Below, one piece after another: positions 50,922-64,000 of a DNA stretch of 64,000 bases. The position numbers and the translations under genes were made by a program. Source of the stretch: Lucifuga dentata (lineage: Eukaryota > Chordata > Actinopteri > Ophidiiformes > Bythitidae); the NCBI GenBank assembly GCA_014773175.1, contig VXCM01000339.1, positions 434,001 through 498,000 of the forward strand, written 5' to 3'. How positions within the stretch are numbered: the stretch's first letter is position 1; the number at the start of each line of letters is the position of its first letter. Under the pieces are notes generated by a model that was not told the origin of the DNA, did no database searches, and saw only the letters and a list, made by a program, of their open reading frames with translations.

Positions 50922-52101
50922 GTAAGTAATGGACATGACATTCTCAAACATCATTTTCAATCAAACCATTCAAAGGTGCATGAAGATAGTTATATAAGTG
51001 AATACAGAAATAGCATCAGTATTGTTGCCATTTGTTAATCAAATGTCAAACTGTAGCTTTGTCTTTTTGCTGGGGAGGGAGAGAAAGAGAGAGAGAAGTG
51101 GTTTCTAGAGTTGTTTTGTATTTCTTTGCTTTTGCTGGTTCATTTAGCACACAAGAGATGTTGTGTATGCGATGCTTTATTGTGTTGTGGATTTGGCCTG
51201 AGGGAAAGGAAGGAAGGATGTTCTGATCTAGGATCTGCCATTATTCTTGTTCAAGAGATTGAGGAGAATGGGGGGGGGAGGTCTTATCATTCCCTTTTGG
51301 CCCTCTCACCACATTCCCAACTCTGCAGGGGGGGAGGACATGAATTTATTAGGTCATTTTCCATGCTCAAAGTTCACACGATAGGAATAATTTGTGTGTC
51401 ATCTGCATACACTGGCAAATTCAAATGGATGAGCTGCAGCTTGGACTAAAAGACAGCAATTAGGAAGGGGCAGCAGGAGATTTGACATGGACGGGGGAGG
51501 GTGACATAGATGTAGACAAGATGTGAGTCAAGTGGATGAGTGACAGAAGGAGGTCAGGAATGTGAGCAGGGCATGCTGGGAAATCTGCAGGTCTCGAGTT
51601 GTGTCTGTGTTCTGGCAGTAAAGACAGGTTATGAGGTTATGAGGGACAGGTTTGTACTGGCAACCAGATGTTCTTGTCTGTGCAGCTTCTATAGGCTTTA
51701 CACAAATACAGGAAGTAGCCAGTATCCCTACACGGCTGCTTCACCTCTCACAGTTTAGGGTCAGTTTGCCTTCAATTCATTCGTATAAAAATGTAACTTG
51801 AAATTAAAAAAAAAAAGAATCAGAAGTTGTATGTTTAAAAATTTAGAGTTTATGAAAGTTAAATGCATTTGAGGGCATGGAAAGTGGCCCAATCCCACTT
51901 TTTACTTTGTATCGTCATCGTTCTTCTCCTCTTTTCTCTCCCTCCTACAGTATTTCTCATGTCCTCCCTCGCCCATCTCTTTTCTTTTGCTCAGTTTCTA
52001 TCTTTCTTTGTCTTGCGTCTCTCTTTCATTCCTTGTTCCTGTCATGTTTTGACAGCAGTTAAATTCCGACTCTCAGTTATTGAAAGATGCCACCCCCACC
52101 T

Positions 52102-52132
<31 letters not shown>

Positions 52133-55100
52133 CACACAAAACATCATCAGAAAGAATAACGATCTGGATGTATTGTCTCTCCATTTTGCTTGTGTCTTTG
52201 TGTGTTTGCAAGTGGACGTGTTTGAAGATGGAGAATTCTCTGTCTTTAGATTTCTTGTTATGAACAATAACTTTGAAGTTCCACATAAAAAGAGAGACTT
52301 CAGTTGAGTGGCTTCTAAATAGGTTGCTTATCATATTCCCCATCTATTAATGTCTGGTACAAACAAAGCTGGTTATTGAGGTTTAGACCTACGCAGGATT
52401 CCATCTTCCAAGCTAATGCCAGTTACATTGCATGATGGCAGCTACAGCATAGCGCTGGCAGACCATAAATGTGTGTGACAGGTGACATTTCCATAGTGTG
52501 TGAACGCTTCAGCTGATTGCTGTAAGGCAAAGGGCCCAATTTCAGTCTCAAAGTGGTAGCTTCCAACAAAAAGCAAAATCCAATTGACAGTTTTCTATCC
52601 AGGGAAGGTATTAAAAAGTTGTAACAATGGCTATAATTTGAACTTATTTTTGATCAGTTTTATACTCGATTTAATCTCGTGTAGTGAGTCTTAAACTTTT
52701 TGAACAAGGCACCACCTCCAAGCAAATCAAAACATTTCAGTACCACATTGCCAACATGCCTCAACGTGACATCAACTCTCACAAAATCACAGAAAACTTC
52801 AGATCAAAATTTTAAAGTTTTTAGTTTAAAGAGAATAACAACTAAACCAGATAAACTACTTGTTAATAAAAACCAATTCACTGAGCAGAATTTCCATGGA
52901 TTTCAGTTGTTTTGATTCTTGGCAGAACTTCTCAAGTCATCTGGCATTGCGGCATTGCTTCATGTACAGCTGATGGTAAACTTACCACAGTTTAAGAACC
53001 ATTGATCTAGTAAACTCATTTTACTAACGTTCTTGATAGTTATCACAACACAGATCTGAATGTACTTCCCATCATTAATGAGATAACTGTAAACACCAGC
53101 GTAGACTTTTGTCTGCAAGCCAACTCAAGCCAACTAGGCAAAGCTAACCAGAGAGAGAAAACATCTGGAAAGGTGAAAGTCTGGAATGTTTGATAATGAC
53201 TTAACCTCTGTCTTTCTTTTCTATCAACCCTTTTCTATCACCAAACCTCCCAGACTCTTTTCCTCTCACTTTCTACATCAACTTAAAACTATTTCAGCTC
53301 TTGTGTAGCCGGGTGGATCCTTTGATCCCATGCCCTATCATGCAAAGATTTGTTTTCAAGATGGTCTTGTGATAAAATCATGGTTCAGATTTTTGGATGA
53401 ACTCACCTGGTGATTGAGAAGGTGAGTCAAGACAAGAAAAGGAGAGCGATGAAGGGGGGTGTTCTGTGATTCTGTCTGAATTTGACATTGGTACAAGTAC
53501 TCGTGATTTGTTGCTTATGAATACAGTTGCTTCAGCCTCTTTATTAAGATCGATAACATTCATTTGAATGTACACGTGTGCTCGTACCCATTAACAACAG
53601 CAATAACACTGAATGCTTTATGTGAATCATTGGCAAGGGCAGTGTTACTTGCCTATACATGCTCACAGAACAGTATCAGTTTTGCTCGAACACGCTGGCA
53701 TTACTCTGTGAGTGTATCTATGACAGACCCTTTGTTACCACTGAAACAAGTTGAAAAAGCTCAGTGTAAAGCGTCAAGTCTGAGGATTGGGATGCAATCA
53801 CCCGTTTTTGACACTGAAGCCAAGAGTAGGGATTACATTAATTGCAGCCCCTCGTGACTCCTTAAACCCCCTCTTGTCTCTGTGTTTTTTTTCTTTGATG
53901 ATCAACCAGAGTGGGAGATTTAAATGCACAAAACGCTTTCCCTCCACATCAAATGGCTCTGTAATGCATCTCTAGAACCCATTTTAATGACCTGTTTATG
54001 TACAGTGTAAATCTGCTTCAGAATTGGATAGTTTACACATTTCTGACACTCTTATCTGACAAAAGGGAATTTAGGAGAGTAAGTTCCAGTGACCCTTGTA
54101 CAATCCAGACTTTCCTTCTTTGATGTAGCTGACAAAATCCATCAGTAGTTGGCTGATTTTAAGCAAACCTCTACTCTCCCTTTGAATTGAGCAATCACAA
54201 AATAGTCCAGTCCTGTAAGTCAGCAGTCCTTCTGGATGGAGTTGAAACCAGGTCCTGCTGTATGAATTTGTATGATTTTCTTACTATTAGGTCATCGAAT
54301 GAGAAATTTAGTTTTCAAGACAAACAGAATGCAGTGGTTTAATTGCACCTGAATAAAGGCTTTCCACTTTGCAGGTAATAAAAGACAAAAATCCAGTTCC
54401 TGAAATACAGAAAGGATATTATTCATTAACATTTAGGCAGCCAGTACTTTTCATACAGTGTCATTTCTCATAATTTTCTCAGCTGTGGAGGACAGCTCAC
54501 CTTTGTCTTTATATTGTCAATGAGTATCTGGTGACTGGAGATAAGTCATATGAGTCATTTGCAGCGTAAGAGTAGGTGATGGTGTGTTCAAGGACCTCTG
54601 GTCTGAGCTGAGAAATGAGTAGATGTGACTCATCCCTCAAGCAGAACAGACAATAATTAGGCCACTGAGCAAGAAAAAAGTTTATGTGACTACCCATGAG
54701 TGTGTGTGTGCATCTCCGTGTTGGGTCTAGTGTGTGTTTTTCTTTCAGGGTGTAGCTTGGAGCTTTGTTACTCCATGCATTTCCAGCAAGTGCAACTCTC
54801 TAGAAACAGCTGAGAGAAATGGCTACACAACAAGCCATAATCTCTCCATGCTACCTGGACTTCATGTCCCAATCTTTTCACTTTTTGAAGTCAAAGTGGT
54901 TACCTCGCCCTCCGTTATGTCACCACACCTTGCCTGTGGCCGCTTAATTTGACTTGGATTACACATTGTTTTCATAAAAGTTAATAAGTGTAACATGTAA
55001 TCCAAACCATTTATACTTTGTATCCCAAAGCATAAATGTGGTTAATTCACCCAAATGACGGGAGTAAATGGACACAAAAACTCCCTCAGGGTTTCCTGTG

Positions 55101-55172
55101 AACGGGCTGACAGAGAAATCAATGTCTCCACATCTCCTCTAACACCACTTTGACCTTCAGGCAAAGTAATTT

Positions 55173-55174
<2 letters not shown>

Positions 55175-55234
<60 letters not shown>
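55175..55234. repeat. (TG)30 microsatellite
   Basis: A pure 60-bp TG run, the longest dinucleotide array in the window. Others are at 16882-16927, 25447-25486, 43034-43084 (TC), 47843-47872 (CA), 52102-52137 (CA) and 62294-62324 (GT). Confidence 0.97.
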
Positions 55235-55239
<5 letters not shown>

Positions 55240-56880
55240 TGTATGTATCAATGTGAATCTGCTTGTTTATTGCTCTGTGTCGCTGCTATATGCAGACAGT
55301 GCTAAATTGAATGTCCCAATGTTTTTCTTTCTTTCAAGACAAAACACTCAAAAGACTGGAATTTTTATTGATATCTTTCATTATAGTACATTAATATTTC
55401 ACATTGCTGGAAGTATCCATCTTTGATCATCTACCAGAACAATATTTGGTTCTGAGGAGTATTTGTGTGTCTCTTATGCTGCAGACATGGATCACATGCT
55501 ACATGACAGGAAATTAAACTAAAATGACCACAGTGTTACTACTTCAATGTACTATCTTTATTTTTCATCAGTGTCCAAGTCTAAAACAGAAAATATAGTT
55601 CTGGGAATATACAGTATTTTCCTTCCTTGTACTGTCACTTTCTTAGAGATTTAGAGTGTTTTCTCTACACAGGCATGAAGTGACAGAATGATTAACCGTA
55701 AGTTCTGAAATCCTGAGTTTGACAAATGCAGGACCTTCTGACCTTTAGCTGACACTTTGCTGCTAAATGTCCCCGTATAAATATAAGATAATGCTGAAAA
55801 GAGAAATGAATCAAAGTCATAAAGACTTGTCTTGGGAGAGTTGAGTGGCTAACTGAACTTCTAATTGTCATTATTCCCTGTGTTTCCAGTGGTTCTTCCT
55901 GTCTACTTTATAGTATCTGTCTGGGATGTATAGCATAAAACTTTTCTTCCCTGACCTGTTTTCCTCAGGTCACTTCCTGCTTCAGACCTCAATGATTCCC
56001 AGTAGTCTCACATTCAAGGTATGGCAGCGATCTCTCCATCAGTGCATAAAATGGAGCTTTTAGGAACATTTTTTGAAAGCATAGTTGTGTTTTTTTTTTT
56101 TTTTTTTTNTTTTTTTTTTTTTTTGCAGTAGACTTAAAGGGCACTCAGTGTGTTTACTTCTCAGTTGACCCCTGACCTTTGCAAAAGGAAATGGATATGT
56201 CAAGTTAACAACATTTCATGTCTACACCAGAACAGAATTTTCTAGTTCCCCTCAGCATCATTCATGTCTGAAGATATTATTCTAGTACGACCCTGTTAAG
56301 CTTGGATTTTCCTCTTAACTTTATGCATTTTTTTTTTACAGACTACCTTTGTTTTCAGCACAGAGAATTACATCTGATTGTGAATGAATCTGGTGTTCAT
56401 CACTTTGTAATCAGTTTTGCATTTTTAAGACAGCATTTGTTGATATAATGTTCCCAGCCAGAGCTTTGTGGCATTTTCTCTATAGTCTTGTTAACTTTGT
56501 GATAGAGTGACTTGCAGGAAAAAAAGAATAAAAATCAGTTCAGCGTGAAAAATATACCTGGTTTGGGAATGTGTGGTTCATCAGGAGCAACACACTACCC
56601 TTGTGTTTTAGCCAAGGCGCTGGCTCATAAAGATTATTGATGATGCACACCATGTGATACGAGTCCTGAGTGCATTGAAGCAGCATTAAATCTCACTGAG
56701 TGAGACAGACAGACCCAGAAGGGAAATTAAAAAGGAACTGGAAGGGGAAGAAAAACCCATCAGACTTGAATTGTGTTATTCACATGTTGTTTTTTGTTTT
56801 AAATTTTATGCTCCTAATTTGGTTATTTCAGTGGCATCTCTTTCACACTCCATCTGCATTCCTACATGTGGGTGCGTGTA

Positions 56881-56885
56881 TGTGG

Positions 56886-56919
<34 letters not shown>

Positions 56920-57019
56920 AGAGAGAGAGGTGTGATACACTGCAGACAGGNTGTGGTTTGAGAGAGAGAGAGAGAGAGAGAGAGAAGGAGAGAGAGAGGT
57001 GTGATACACTGCAGACAGG
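56881..57019. repeat. 70/68-bp duplication with (GA)n around single N
   Basis: Copies 56881-56950 (70 bp) and 56952-57019 (68 bp) differ by one GA unit and flank the N at 56951. Confidence 0.9.
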
Positions 57020-57584
57020 TATGTATCAACATGTGCTTAATGAAGGTGTAAGTGGAAAGTATGGGTTCTTCCTGTTACGACAAAGTGTGTTTACCATAGT
57101 TGTAGTTACCTGTGTGGTTGTTATGGCGTTTCATGGATGCTGTTTTGTTTCCTTTGGTTTATATTGTAGATGCTGCTATGCCTGACTTATTCACACTGAA
57201 AAGATAAGGGAAACTGCTTATATTCACTTTAGACAGCTGTTTCTGTGAGGGAAAGAAACTCCCATTTTTAGCGTCTCTCCTAAAAACTAGACTCAATTTA
57301 TTTACAAAGGCAAACTTCCACTTTTTGTACAGACCCAGTTGCTTGTGTGTGGTTTAGCATTTCAAGATGGAAGCCAGGAGTCGAGAGAGTTTTTTTTTTT
57401 TTTGTCTCTAGATGTTTATGAGCCCTGAATAGTGATTCAAAGTGGAGTATATTCAAATCTAAAAAGGCTTTAAATTGATAAATGCATTTGTTTTGGAGTG
57501 AGCTCTGATCTCTGTTTCTATATAAGCTTCACGCCAAACTAATCACCTTAATTTCAATTTACTCACAAAACAGATTTTATTAGA

Positions 57585-57964
57585 AGGTGCCTTAACCAAT
57601 TTTGCACATCAGCTACAGTATTGAGTATGATTGTGTTAAGGCTTTTGTAGCTGCAGATGGTGCTGTGCAAAGTCAGGGAAACCTGACTTCTGTGATGTCA
57701 TAAGGGTTACTTCCTGTTGGTGCTGAAGACTAAAGCCACTTCTACATATTGGATGTATTGAATTCAGTAAAAATGTTTGGAAAGGCTTTATTAGCACTTA
57801 TCACTTGTTGCCTAAAGCACCAATGGGAAGTAACCGGTCAATTTCCCTGACTTTGCACGGTGCCCCCTACAGCCACAAAAGCCTTTATGTAGTTGTTTTC
57901 ACATTAAGCTCCCCATGACCAGGAAACTGAATTTGATGTTTAAAATTGGTGGAGTTCCCCTTTA
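57585..57964. mobile_element. Inverted-repeat element (MITE-like), about 380 bp
   Basis: The left part GGCTTTTGTAGCTGCAGATG and GTGCAAAGTCAGGGA is matched in reverse complement by the right part, TCCCTGACTTTGCAC and CCACAAAAGCCTTTA. Outer ends also pair (ACCAATTTTGCACATCA against ACCAATTTTAAACATCA). No coding capacity. Confidence 0.6.
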
Positions 57965-60900
57965 AAGAAGTAAAGTGAGCCATGATGCTTCATGATACCC
58001 AAAGCTTCAAAGTGCACAGAGGGCTCAATCTTAATCTTGATCAGAAGACTATTTCAAGAAATTATATCAAATGTGAGGTTACAGTGTTTAATCTCAATCT
58101 ACAGGATGGTAACTGTGTGTGCAGTCTACCTGCGGGTTAAATGTTCCTCATTTGCGAGCAGAACAGGCAGATATTGCGCTGTAATTACCATGTGCTCAGC
58201 AGGGTTTCCATCTGTGATAGTTAACTTAATGACTGCAAGATAGTGAGAATTTATACTCGACTTTACTCTGAAGCCGTTAGAATCACTGTGACCCTGTACG
58301 ATGAGTTAGGAATTCCTGGTTGCGTTTGTTCTGTCCTTGTAAGAAAATGGACAGGATGAAAACTCTATCATTTTACTCTCAAATATCTCTCTGCTATTGC
58401 CATTTTATAAAACTGCAGATTTTATAACTGCTTGTCTTTTATATGAGTTCCTTAAATTATCCTTTCTTTAACTTTGCAGTAATACTGGTCATTTTAAGAA
58501 CCTGAGAATTCAAATATTTAAGGTATTAATTCACTCTTTTACTCTTTTTTTCACTTTTTCCCTCATCTTCAGCATGTGATATTAAGCAGATTTCATCTAA
58601 ACTCTTTGACATCAATCCAAATGGTGATTTTTATCCACTTTAGATTTGTGAGTTCAGTAGTTCTTGGCATGTAGCGCCCCCAGCTGTATGGCTAATAAGA
58701 TTTCAAATTGCTTTTGATTCATTCATTCATTATGCCCACACTCTCCATGTAGCTTCCTGTCTCTCATGTGGTTTTGACATTTATTCTCTATTTTCCTGCT
58801 TGCACAGCTTGTTCAGTTAGACTTTTTTTTTGCCAGATTTGACTGCCGCCCTCTGCCTCTGAGCATCTTTGCTGCATTCTTACACTATTAAACATTAGAA
58901 ACACTGAATCACGGATCAAATATGCTCCTCCTCCACCCACTCTTAAGTCTGGGGATTTTTGAAAAGAGAAATATGTTTTGACGGTGTGATGAAGTCATTG
59001 GTGAGACGTGCCTGCTTTTCAGCACAGCTAAAGCCATCATGCGGCTGACGCAGCGTTAAAGCCAGGCTGTCTCACTGAGCTTTGAGGAGAGAACGGGGGA
59101 TTTTTGCTGAGCTGATGTTAACAGCTGGAGGTTTAAAACTTCACAGATCAGATGCGCATTAGAAATTTGTGACAGCTGATGATTTCTGTTTTCAGTTTCA
59201 GTTTTGTCTCAAGTTATATGATACTCATCACAGTTCATCACAAGAATTACATCATATGAGAGGAAATTTAAAAATATTGAATCCCTTTATCACTCAGTAT
59301 ATTTTTATTTCTGACTTGATACTGTATTTTAAATCAGATGAATTTTGCTCTGTAAAACTAAATTGCACCCACAATTTGCAGTCTGTCTCACTTGCAGTAG
59401 TTTAGATGTTGCTTGGATTATATGCAGCCAAGCAACATTTGTAGTTGTCAAGCTTTGCAAGACATCCAGATAAACAATCTAGATGGATTTTGATAGGAAT
59501 TAGAAACTCTTGTCTAACATCCTCTGCTGCATAATATTTGATTTCTTATAACCAGATAGACTGCAGAAAAAAATGTAAGAGGGAACAGGCAGGACCTATA
59601 TAATATAAAACAGGAAGTGAAACCAATGATCAACATGTTACATGTGGAAATTGAACCCGACTGTTTATTTTTTGCCTGGAAAGCAAGCCTTGCACTGCTG
59701 GAACACTTGTGTTTGTGTAGATGCTTCATCCCTGTACCTTGTTTGCAACGGCTTACACACACATTTACACATGCACAGGTGTAGTAGCGGGGACTGCTCA
59801 TGTGTGGAGGTGCCAGGTGATGATGGTTACACTGTGTCAATGTGTGTTTATCCTTGCAGGCTTCTTGTTTTCAGAGAACAGATGCTGGCCTGCTGTGCTT
59901 TGGTGATAGCAGCAACCTGTGCAGCTCCCTGCAGACTTGCTGTCTAAACCCTGACTGAACACAATAGACCCTTCTGGCACCCTGCTGGCCAAGTCTAGTT
60001 GTCTCCCTAAGGCCCTGAATGGCTACCTGTAGTCTTAAGTGTCTTTTTCTGACTAAAGGCCTCAGTTGGCCTTAAAGTGCCTGTTGGATAGTCAAACAGT
60101 GACGAAAACCCCATTTCCCATCCTATAAAATTAGTAACTTTCTGAATCTGCCAATCCACCAGCCACTTCACGCAGATGCTGGCCAGGTGTGGTGAGGTGT
60201 GAAAGTGGGTGCACTTTTGTGGGTTCCCCTCTCATTCCGTCACCATCTGTGCTCTGAGGAGAGGAGTGAAAGTGAAAGTGTGTGCTGTTATCCCCATTTA
60301 TATGATTAATCGCATTGAGATTGTAAATTCAAAGACATGCATATCAGGATGAGTGTGCATTAAGAATGAATTTGTTTATTTTTAGACCCACCACAGCACT
60401 CAAAAACTAATCTTTCTTTTTTATTGCCTTTGGTGAGTGCATATTAACCATGATCAAAACCAAATGTTTCTCACCACTGCATATTTCGTAACACATTTGT
60501 TTATTATTGTGAGATCCCATAAAGTCCTAAAAGCAGACAAGGAGCTTCTTTCATGCTAATGGAAAGTTAGGAAGGATATGTGAAGTCGCTCACTGAGGAG
60601 ACAGCTGGCAGTTAATGTGATGTGCAGGCATCAATTATTCATTGTTGAAATGGGCATTTTCGGGAGTACCAATAAAGTTTTTTTTTTTATTGATAGAGAA
60701 ATCACTTATATCTTTATGGTCGCCGTATCTCCAAATTCCTTCCAGACATGTTGAGCATACTGAATATTTTGAACACTGCTGCAGCTTAATGCAGCTAGAG
60801 GCACAGCCTGTTCTTACGGGAAGGCATATTTGTTCATTTTTCTTACAAAACAGCATGAAACATCTGATAAATATTTTAGTCTTATTATGCTTGGCCATTC

Positions 60901-62291
60901 TGAACGCATAATATCAAGAATTCTATGCTGCATCAGAAGCAACTTAAGTGCACTTATGGGCAATACACAATTAAGCTGAATGCATTTTATGACTCTGCTG
61001 TCTATTTTGACTTAGAATCTCATGTCTAAATGCAGAAAGCATGCATTTGCAGCTGCTATAGCTGTGTTACGCAATAGAGGGAAGATATGAGAGGCAGCGG
61101 TAGATGTAGACTGAGAGACAGATGTTCACCACCTAAACCTGCTGGAGGCCTGACATTTCTGTCAACATCTCCTCAGTTCTCTCTCTTTCTCTGCCACACA
61201 CTAATTTTGTCCTCTTTTTTGCTTGCCTGTTATCACTGACTTCATTTTCAGCTCCTTTTTCTTTCCTGTTGCACTCATCTGCCTTCTATCCTATTCCTCC
61301 TGTAACACTGTTTCTCGGATGATGGGTTTTGAGAAGTGATCAGGACAAAAAAACCAAAGTGAAATCTCTTTGTGGTGCAAGTTCAGGACTAGAGGGCACT
61401 GACACATCCTGTTGTTTGTCAAAGGTTTATTTATCCAAGAAAACTTGCTCTTTTTCAGCACCGTCCTGCTACATACAGTCAAAATGAGGATATTGTGGCC
61501 AAAACATCTGAGTTCATTGACTGCATCTTGTAGGTCATGCACTGCCTGAAGTTTGAAATAACAGCAGTTACAGAAACATCTTTTGTTTCAAATTAAATGA
61601 AAATGAACTGGCATGAATTCAGAATTCCAGTGGTTTTTTTTTTTTTTTTTTTTNTTTTTTTTTTTTTTTTTTTTATGGCTTGTTGTGGGTTAAAATTGTC
61701 CTACAGCATTGTTCAGTTTTTAGATGCACAGCTGTGTCTGAAAACAGAGAATGCCAAAATACATAAACGGGACATCCGTGTTCATATGGAGTCTGTTCTT
61801 CCAGCCAAACAAAACTCAGAACCCAGCTGTTACAGGTTAATCTGTTCGGTTAATAAAATGATTTAAGACTTCGGAAAACAGTCCATGTGTTGAGAGTATA
61901 TATGTATGCATTGAAACTTTTTCCAGACTTCTCGCTTCCTCACAATATTGCTCTAAAGCAATAATCATACTAAAGCAGCACTTCTCAAACACAGCAATCA
62001 CGGGATGCTAATATATGTCACACATTAACAAAGGCTGTCAGCATTGACTCTGGATGGCTGCTATTACATCTTCTTGAACATGACATCATGTTACTTCTAT
62101 TCTATTTTCTTACACATTATCTACAAAGGGGTTTGATTAAGTTTTTCATCATGCATCCTGTCTATGAAGTACGCTGTACTCTCCCAGGACTGTCTGAATG
62201 TAAGACTGATCAACAATGAACACTCTTCACCACTCATTTGCCTTCTGGAACATAATCTGTCCAACCCTGTCTGCATGGATGCTACCACTTT

Positions 62292-62325
<34 letters not shown>

Positions 62326-63367
62326 CGCTCACTCGAAGACGGAGAGACAAACAAGCAGACAGACAGAATCAGAGCCATGTGACCCCTCTGACCCTCTGTT
62401 CTGTGTTCTCAGGGTGGGTTAGTGTGCTGCTTGCCTAATTGCTCCTCACTGTCACTCCTGAATCAGGCCAGTGGACAGTCAGACTGGCCTCATAGTGCCA
62501 CATTCACTTCACCAACCCTGGTCTGATCTCACACTTCTCACTTCACATCTCATCAGACTATTATTATTTTATTTAATCAGAAGCTGTTTAAGGGCTCGTC
62601 CCTAGAAATCCAGAATGGCAGGCAGATTCACCAAGCTACATCAAGTAATGAGCATGGCTGAGGTGGATGTGTTGGTGTTTGTGAATGGTTAAATCTAGGT
62701 TTTAATACTCATATTATAAGAACGGTCGTCATCTTTAGATTACAGATTGGTAAAGTCATTAAATCAGAACTTTCATAAGCTTTATCTTCATGCACTTTGT
62801 TGCTGATTCAGATGTTACTATCCCAGTTTCTCGATTGTTGCCATTAGCTCAACTCTCCAGCCTTACTTTGTGAGATTATGAAATTGACTTTAAAATATAG
62901 AGCAGCGGCTCACTGAGGCTTTGGATGATTTCGGGCTAAATATATGGAAAAGGCAGCTTGGTCCAGGGTCTAGAGTGGGATCTGGGTGGATGAGAGCCAA
63001 GGGCTTTAGTGTCTGTGTAGCACTCAGTGTTAGTCTGGTAGAAGAATGCCCCTTCAGCCAAGACCTAATGCGATGCAGTGCAGCCAGACTCTGACTCTGA
63101 AGTTTTGGGTGAAGTGAAGCTCTGCAGAAATGCTGTCAATCCTACAATACAATAAATGTAAGTTTGGACTTGAGTGAAATTTTACTGATAAACACTCATG
63201 GAACACTCATAGAAATTTTAATATTCCTACAGATATCACTGCTATTGATGCTGTTTTAGATGGTTAATGGAACTCTTATCAATATAAACCAATACTCATG
63301 TTTTGCATTGTATTTCAGATGCATATCTACAGGCAGCAAGTTTTAGATAAGCAACGGAAACCAGATG

Positions 63368-63399
<32 letters not shown>

Positions 63400-64000
63400 T
63401 ATATGAGTCATATTTACCACTCCCATCATGCCTGGTGCCATTTGTCCTCAGTCTTTTAAGATGTAGGACTTCTTCCTAAAAGCTGTTTTTTGAGACTGAA
63501 GCTGGTGAGTTCCTTCATTTGAGCCTGTTGGCTTTTGTCCTGCTGAAAGCCTCCTGTCTGTCATTTTATTATACAAGCTCAGACTAATTCAGCCTCCTCC
63601 AAGACGTGCAGCTGGCTCTTTCACTGGCTGACGGCAGTATCTTTTCCTCAAATGCAGACTGACAGAGGCTTCAGCATCAAGCTGAATAGCTTCAGGTGTA
63701 ATCCTCACCTGCTGTCTCACTGGTAAATCCCAAATGTTTAGATTTATTTTCTCTTCGCTCCATTGTTTGGCTCTTTTCAGCAGTTGAAGGATTTTACTCC
63801 AATGGATTAGTCAAAGTGGAAACTGTTTATTGTGTTAATGTGTGAAGACAGAAGTTAATGCATAAACATGGCATCAAAAAATATCCACAGGCATGCTCAC
63901 ATACTAATACTGTACAGATACACACACCCATGTACTACACACACATATTGATTGCACCGTATACAATTCTTTGCAGCTCCTGCCTTTTATTTGCTCCATT

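Larger units (their letters stand above)
50922..64000 (+). other. Downstream of the 50498 exon: probable intron, no gene recognised
   Basis: No exon of a recognisable protein was found to the window end. Contents are microsatellites (52102-52137, 55175-55234, 62294-62324), an inverted-repeat element (57585-57964), poly(T) tracts with Ns at 56109 and 61654, a pure T30 run (63369-63398), and otherwise unique AT-rich sequence. If the gene is KIAA1217, its shared exons should lie beyond 64000. Confidence 0.55.

Noticed and set aside
56700..57185. 161-aa open frame with Arg-Glu repeats
   Set aside because: Translation of a (GA)n microsatellite and its false duplicate around an N.

Overview
This is vertebrate nuclear DNA, almost certainly from a ray-finned (teleost) fish. 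The evidence is spliced genes with GT-AG introns, many dinucleotide microsatellites, short non-autonomous DNA transposons, and proteins closely matching vertebrate DLGAP1, TGIF1 and OTUD1 but with fish-like differences. Three genes are recognised with confidence and a fourth is likely. The great majority of open frames here are chance or low-complexity frames, not genes.

Layout. Positions 1-8635 are intron upstream of the last six coding exons of DLGAP1 (SAPAP1/GKAP, + strand, 8636-16001), which encode the C-terminal 447 residues including the GKAP domain and the PDZ-binding tail. A gene-free stretch follows. TGIF1 then lies convergently on the minus strand, with three coding exons between 24063 and 20639 and a probable poly(A) signal near 19730. 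About 3.7 kb upstream of the TGIF1 start, and head-to-head with it, is the intronless deubiquitinase gene OTUD1 (+, 27757-29127, poly(A) signals at 29621 and 29677). From about 31.1 kb to the end there is a + strand locus with two candidate first coding exons (31521-31590 and 50498-50921). Both end in the same splice phase, separated by about 19 kb of intron. Position and strand next to OTUD1 match human KIAA1217 (sickle tail, SKT) on 10p12, but protein identity is not proven. Nothing coding is recognised after 50921.

How the genes relate. DLGAP1 is a postsynaptic scaffold. TGIF1 is a TALE homeodomain co-repressor of SMAD/TGF-beta and retinoid signalling. OTUD1 is a K63-preferring deubiquitinase reported to act on SMAD7 among other substrates. 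In human, TGIF1-DLGAP1 (18p11.3) and OTUD1-KIAA1217 (10p12) are separate convergent and tandem pairs. Here the two blocks are joined.

Assembly quality matters. The window holds 19 single Ns. Seven sit exactly between two near-identical 56-70 bp copies, which looks like contig ends joined without merging their overlap. Ten more lie inside homopolymers. One false duplication adds 22 codons to the 50498 exon, and another N coincides with a frame break near the TGIF1 C terminus.

Repeats include a TTAA-flanked MITE family in three copies, two other dispersed or inverted-repeat elements, a perfect 38-bp palindrome and many microsatellites. I saw no sign of a prokaryotic-type, viral or otherwise unprecedented gene system.
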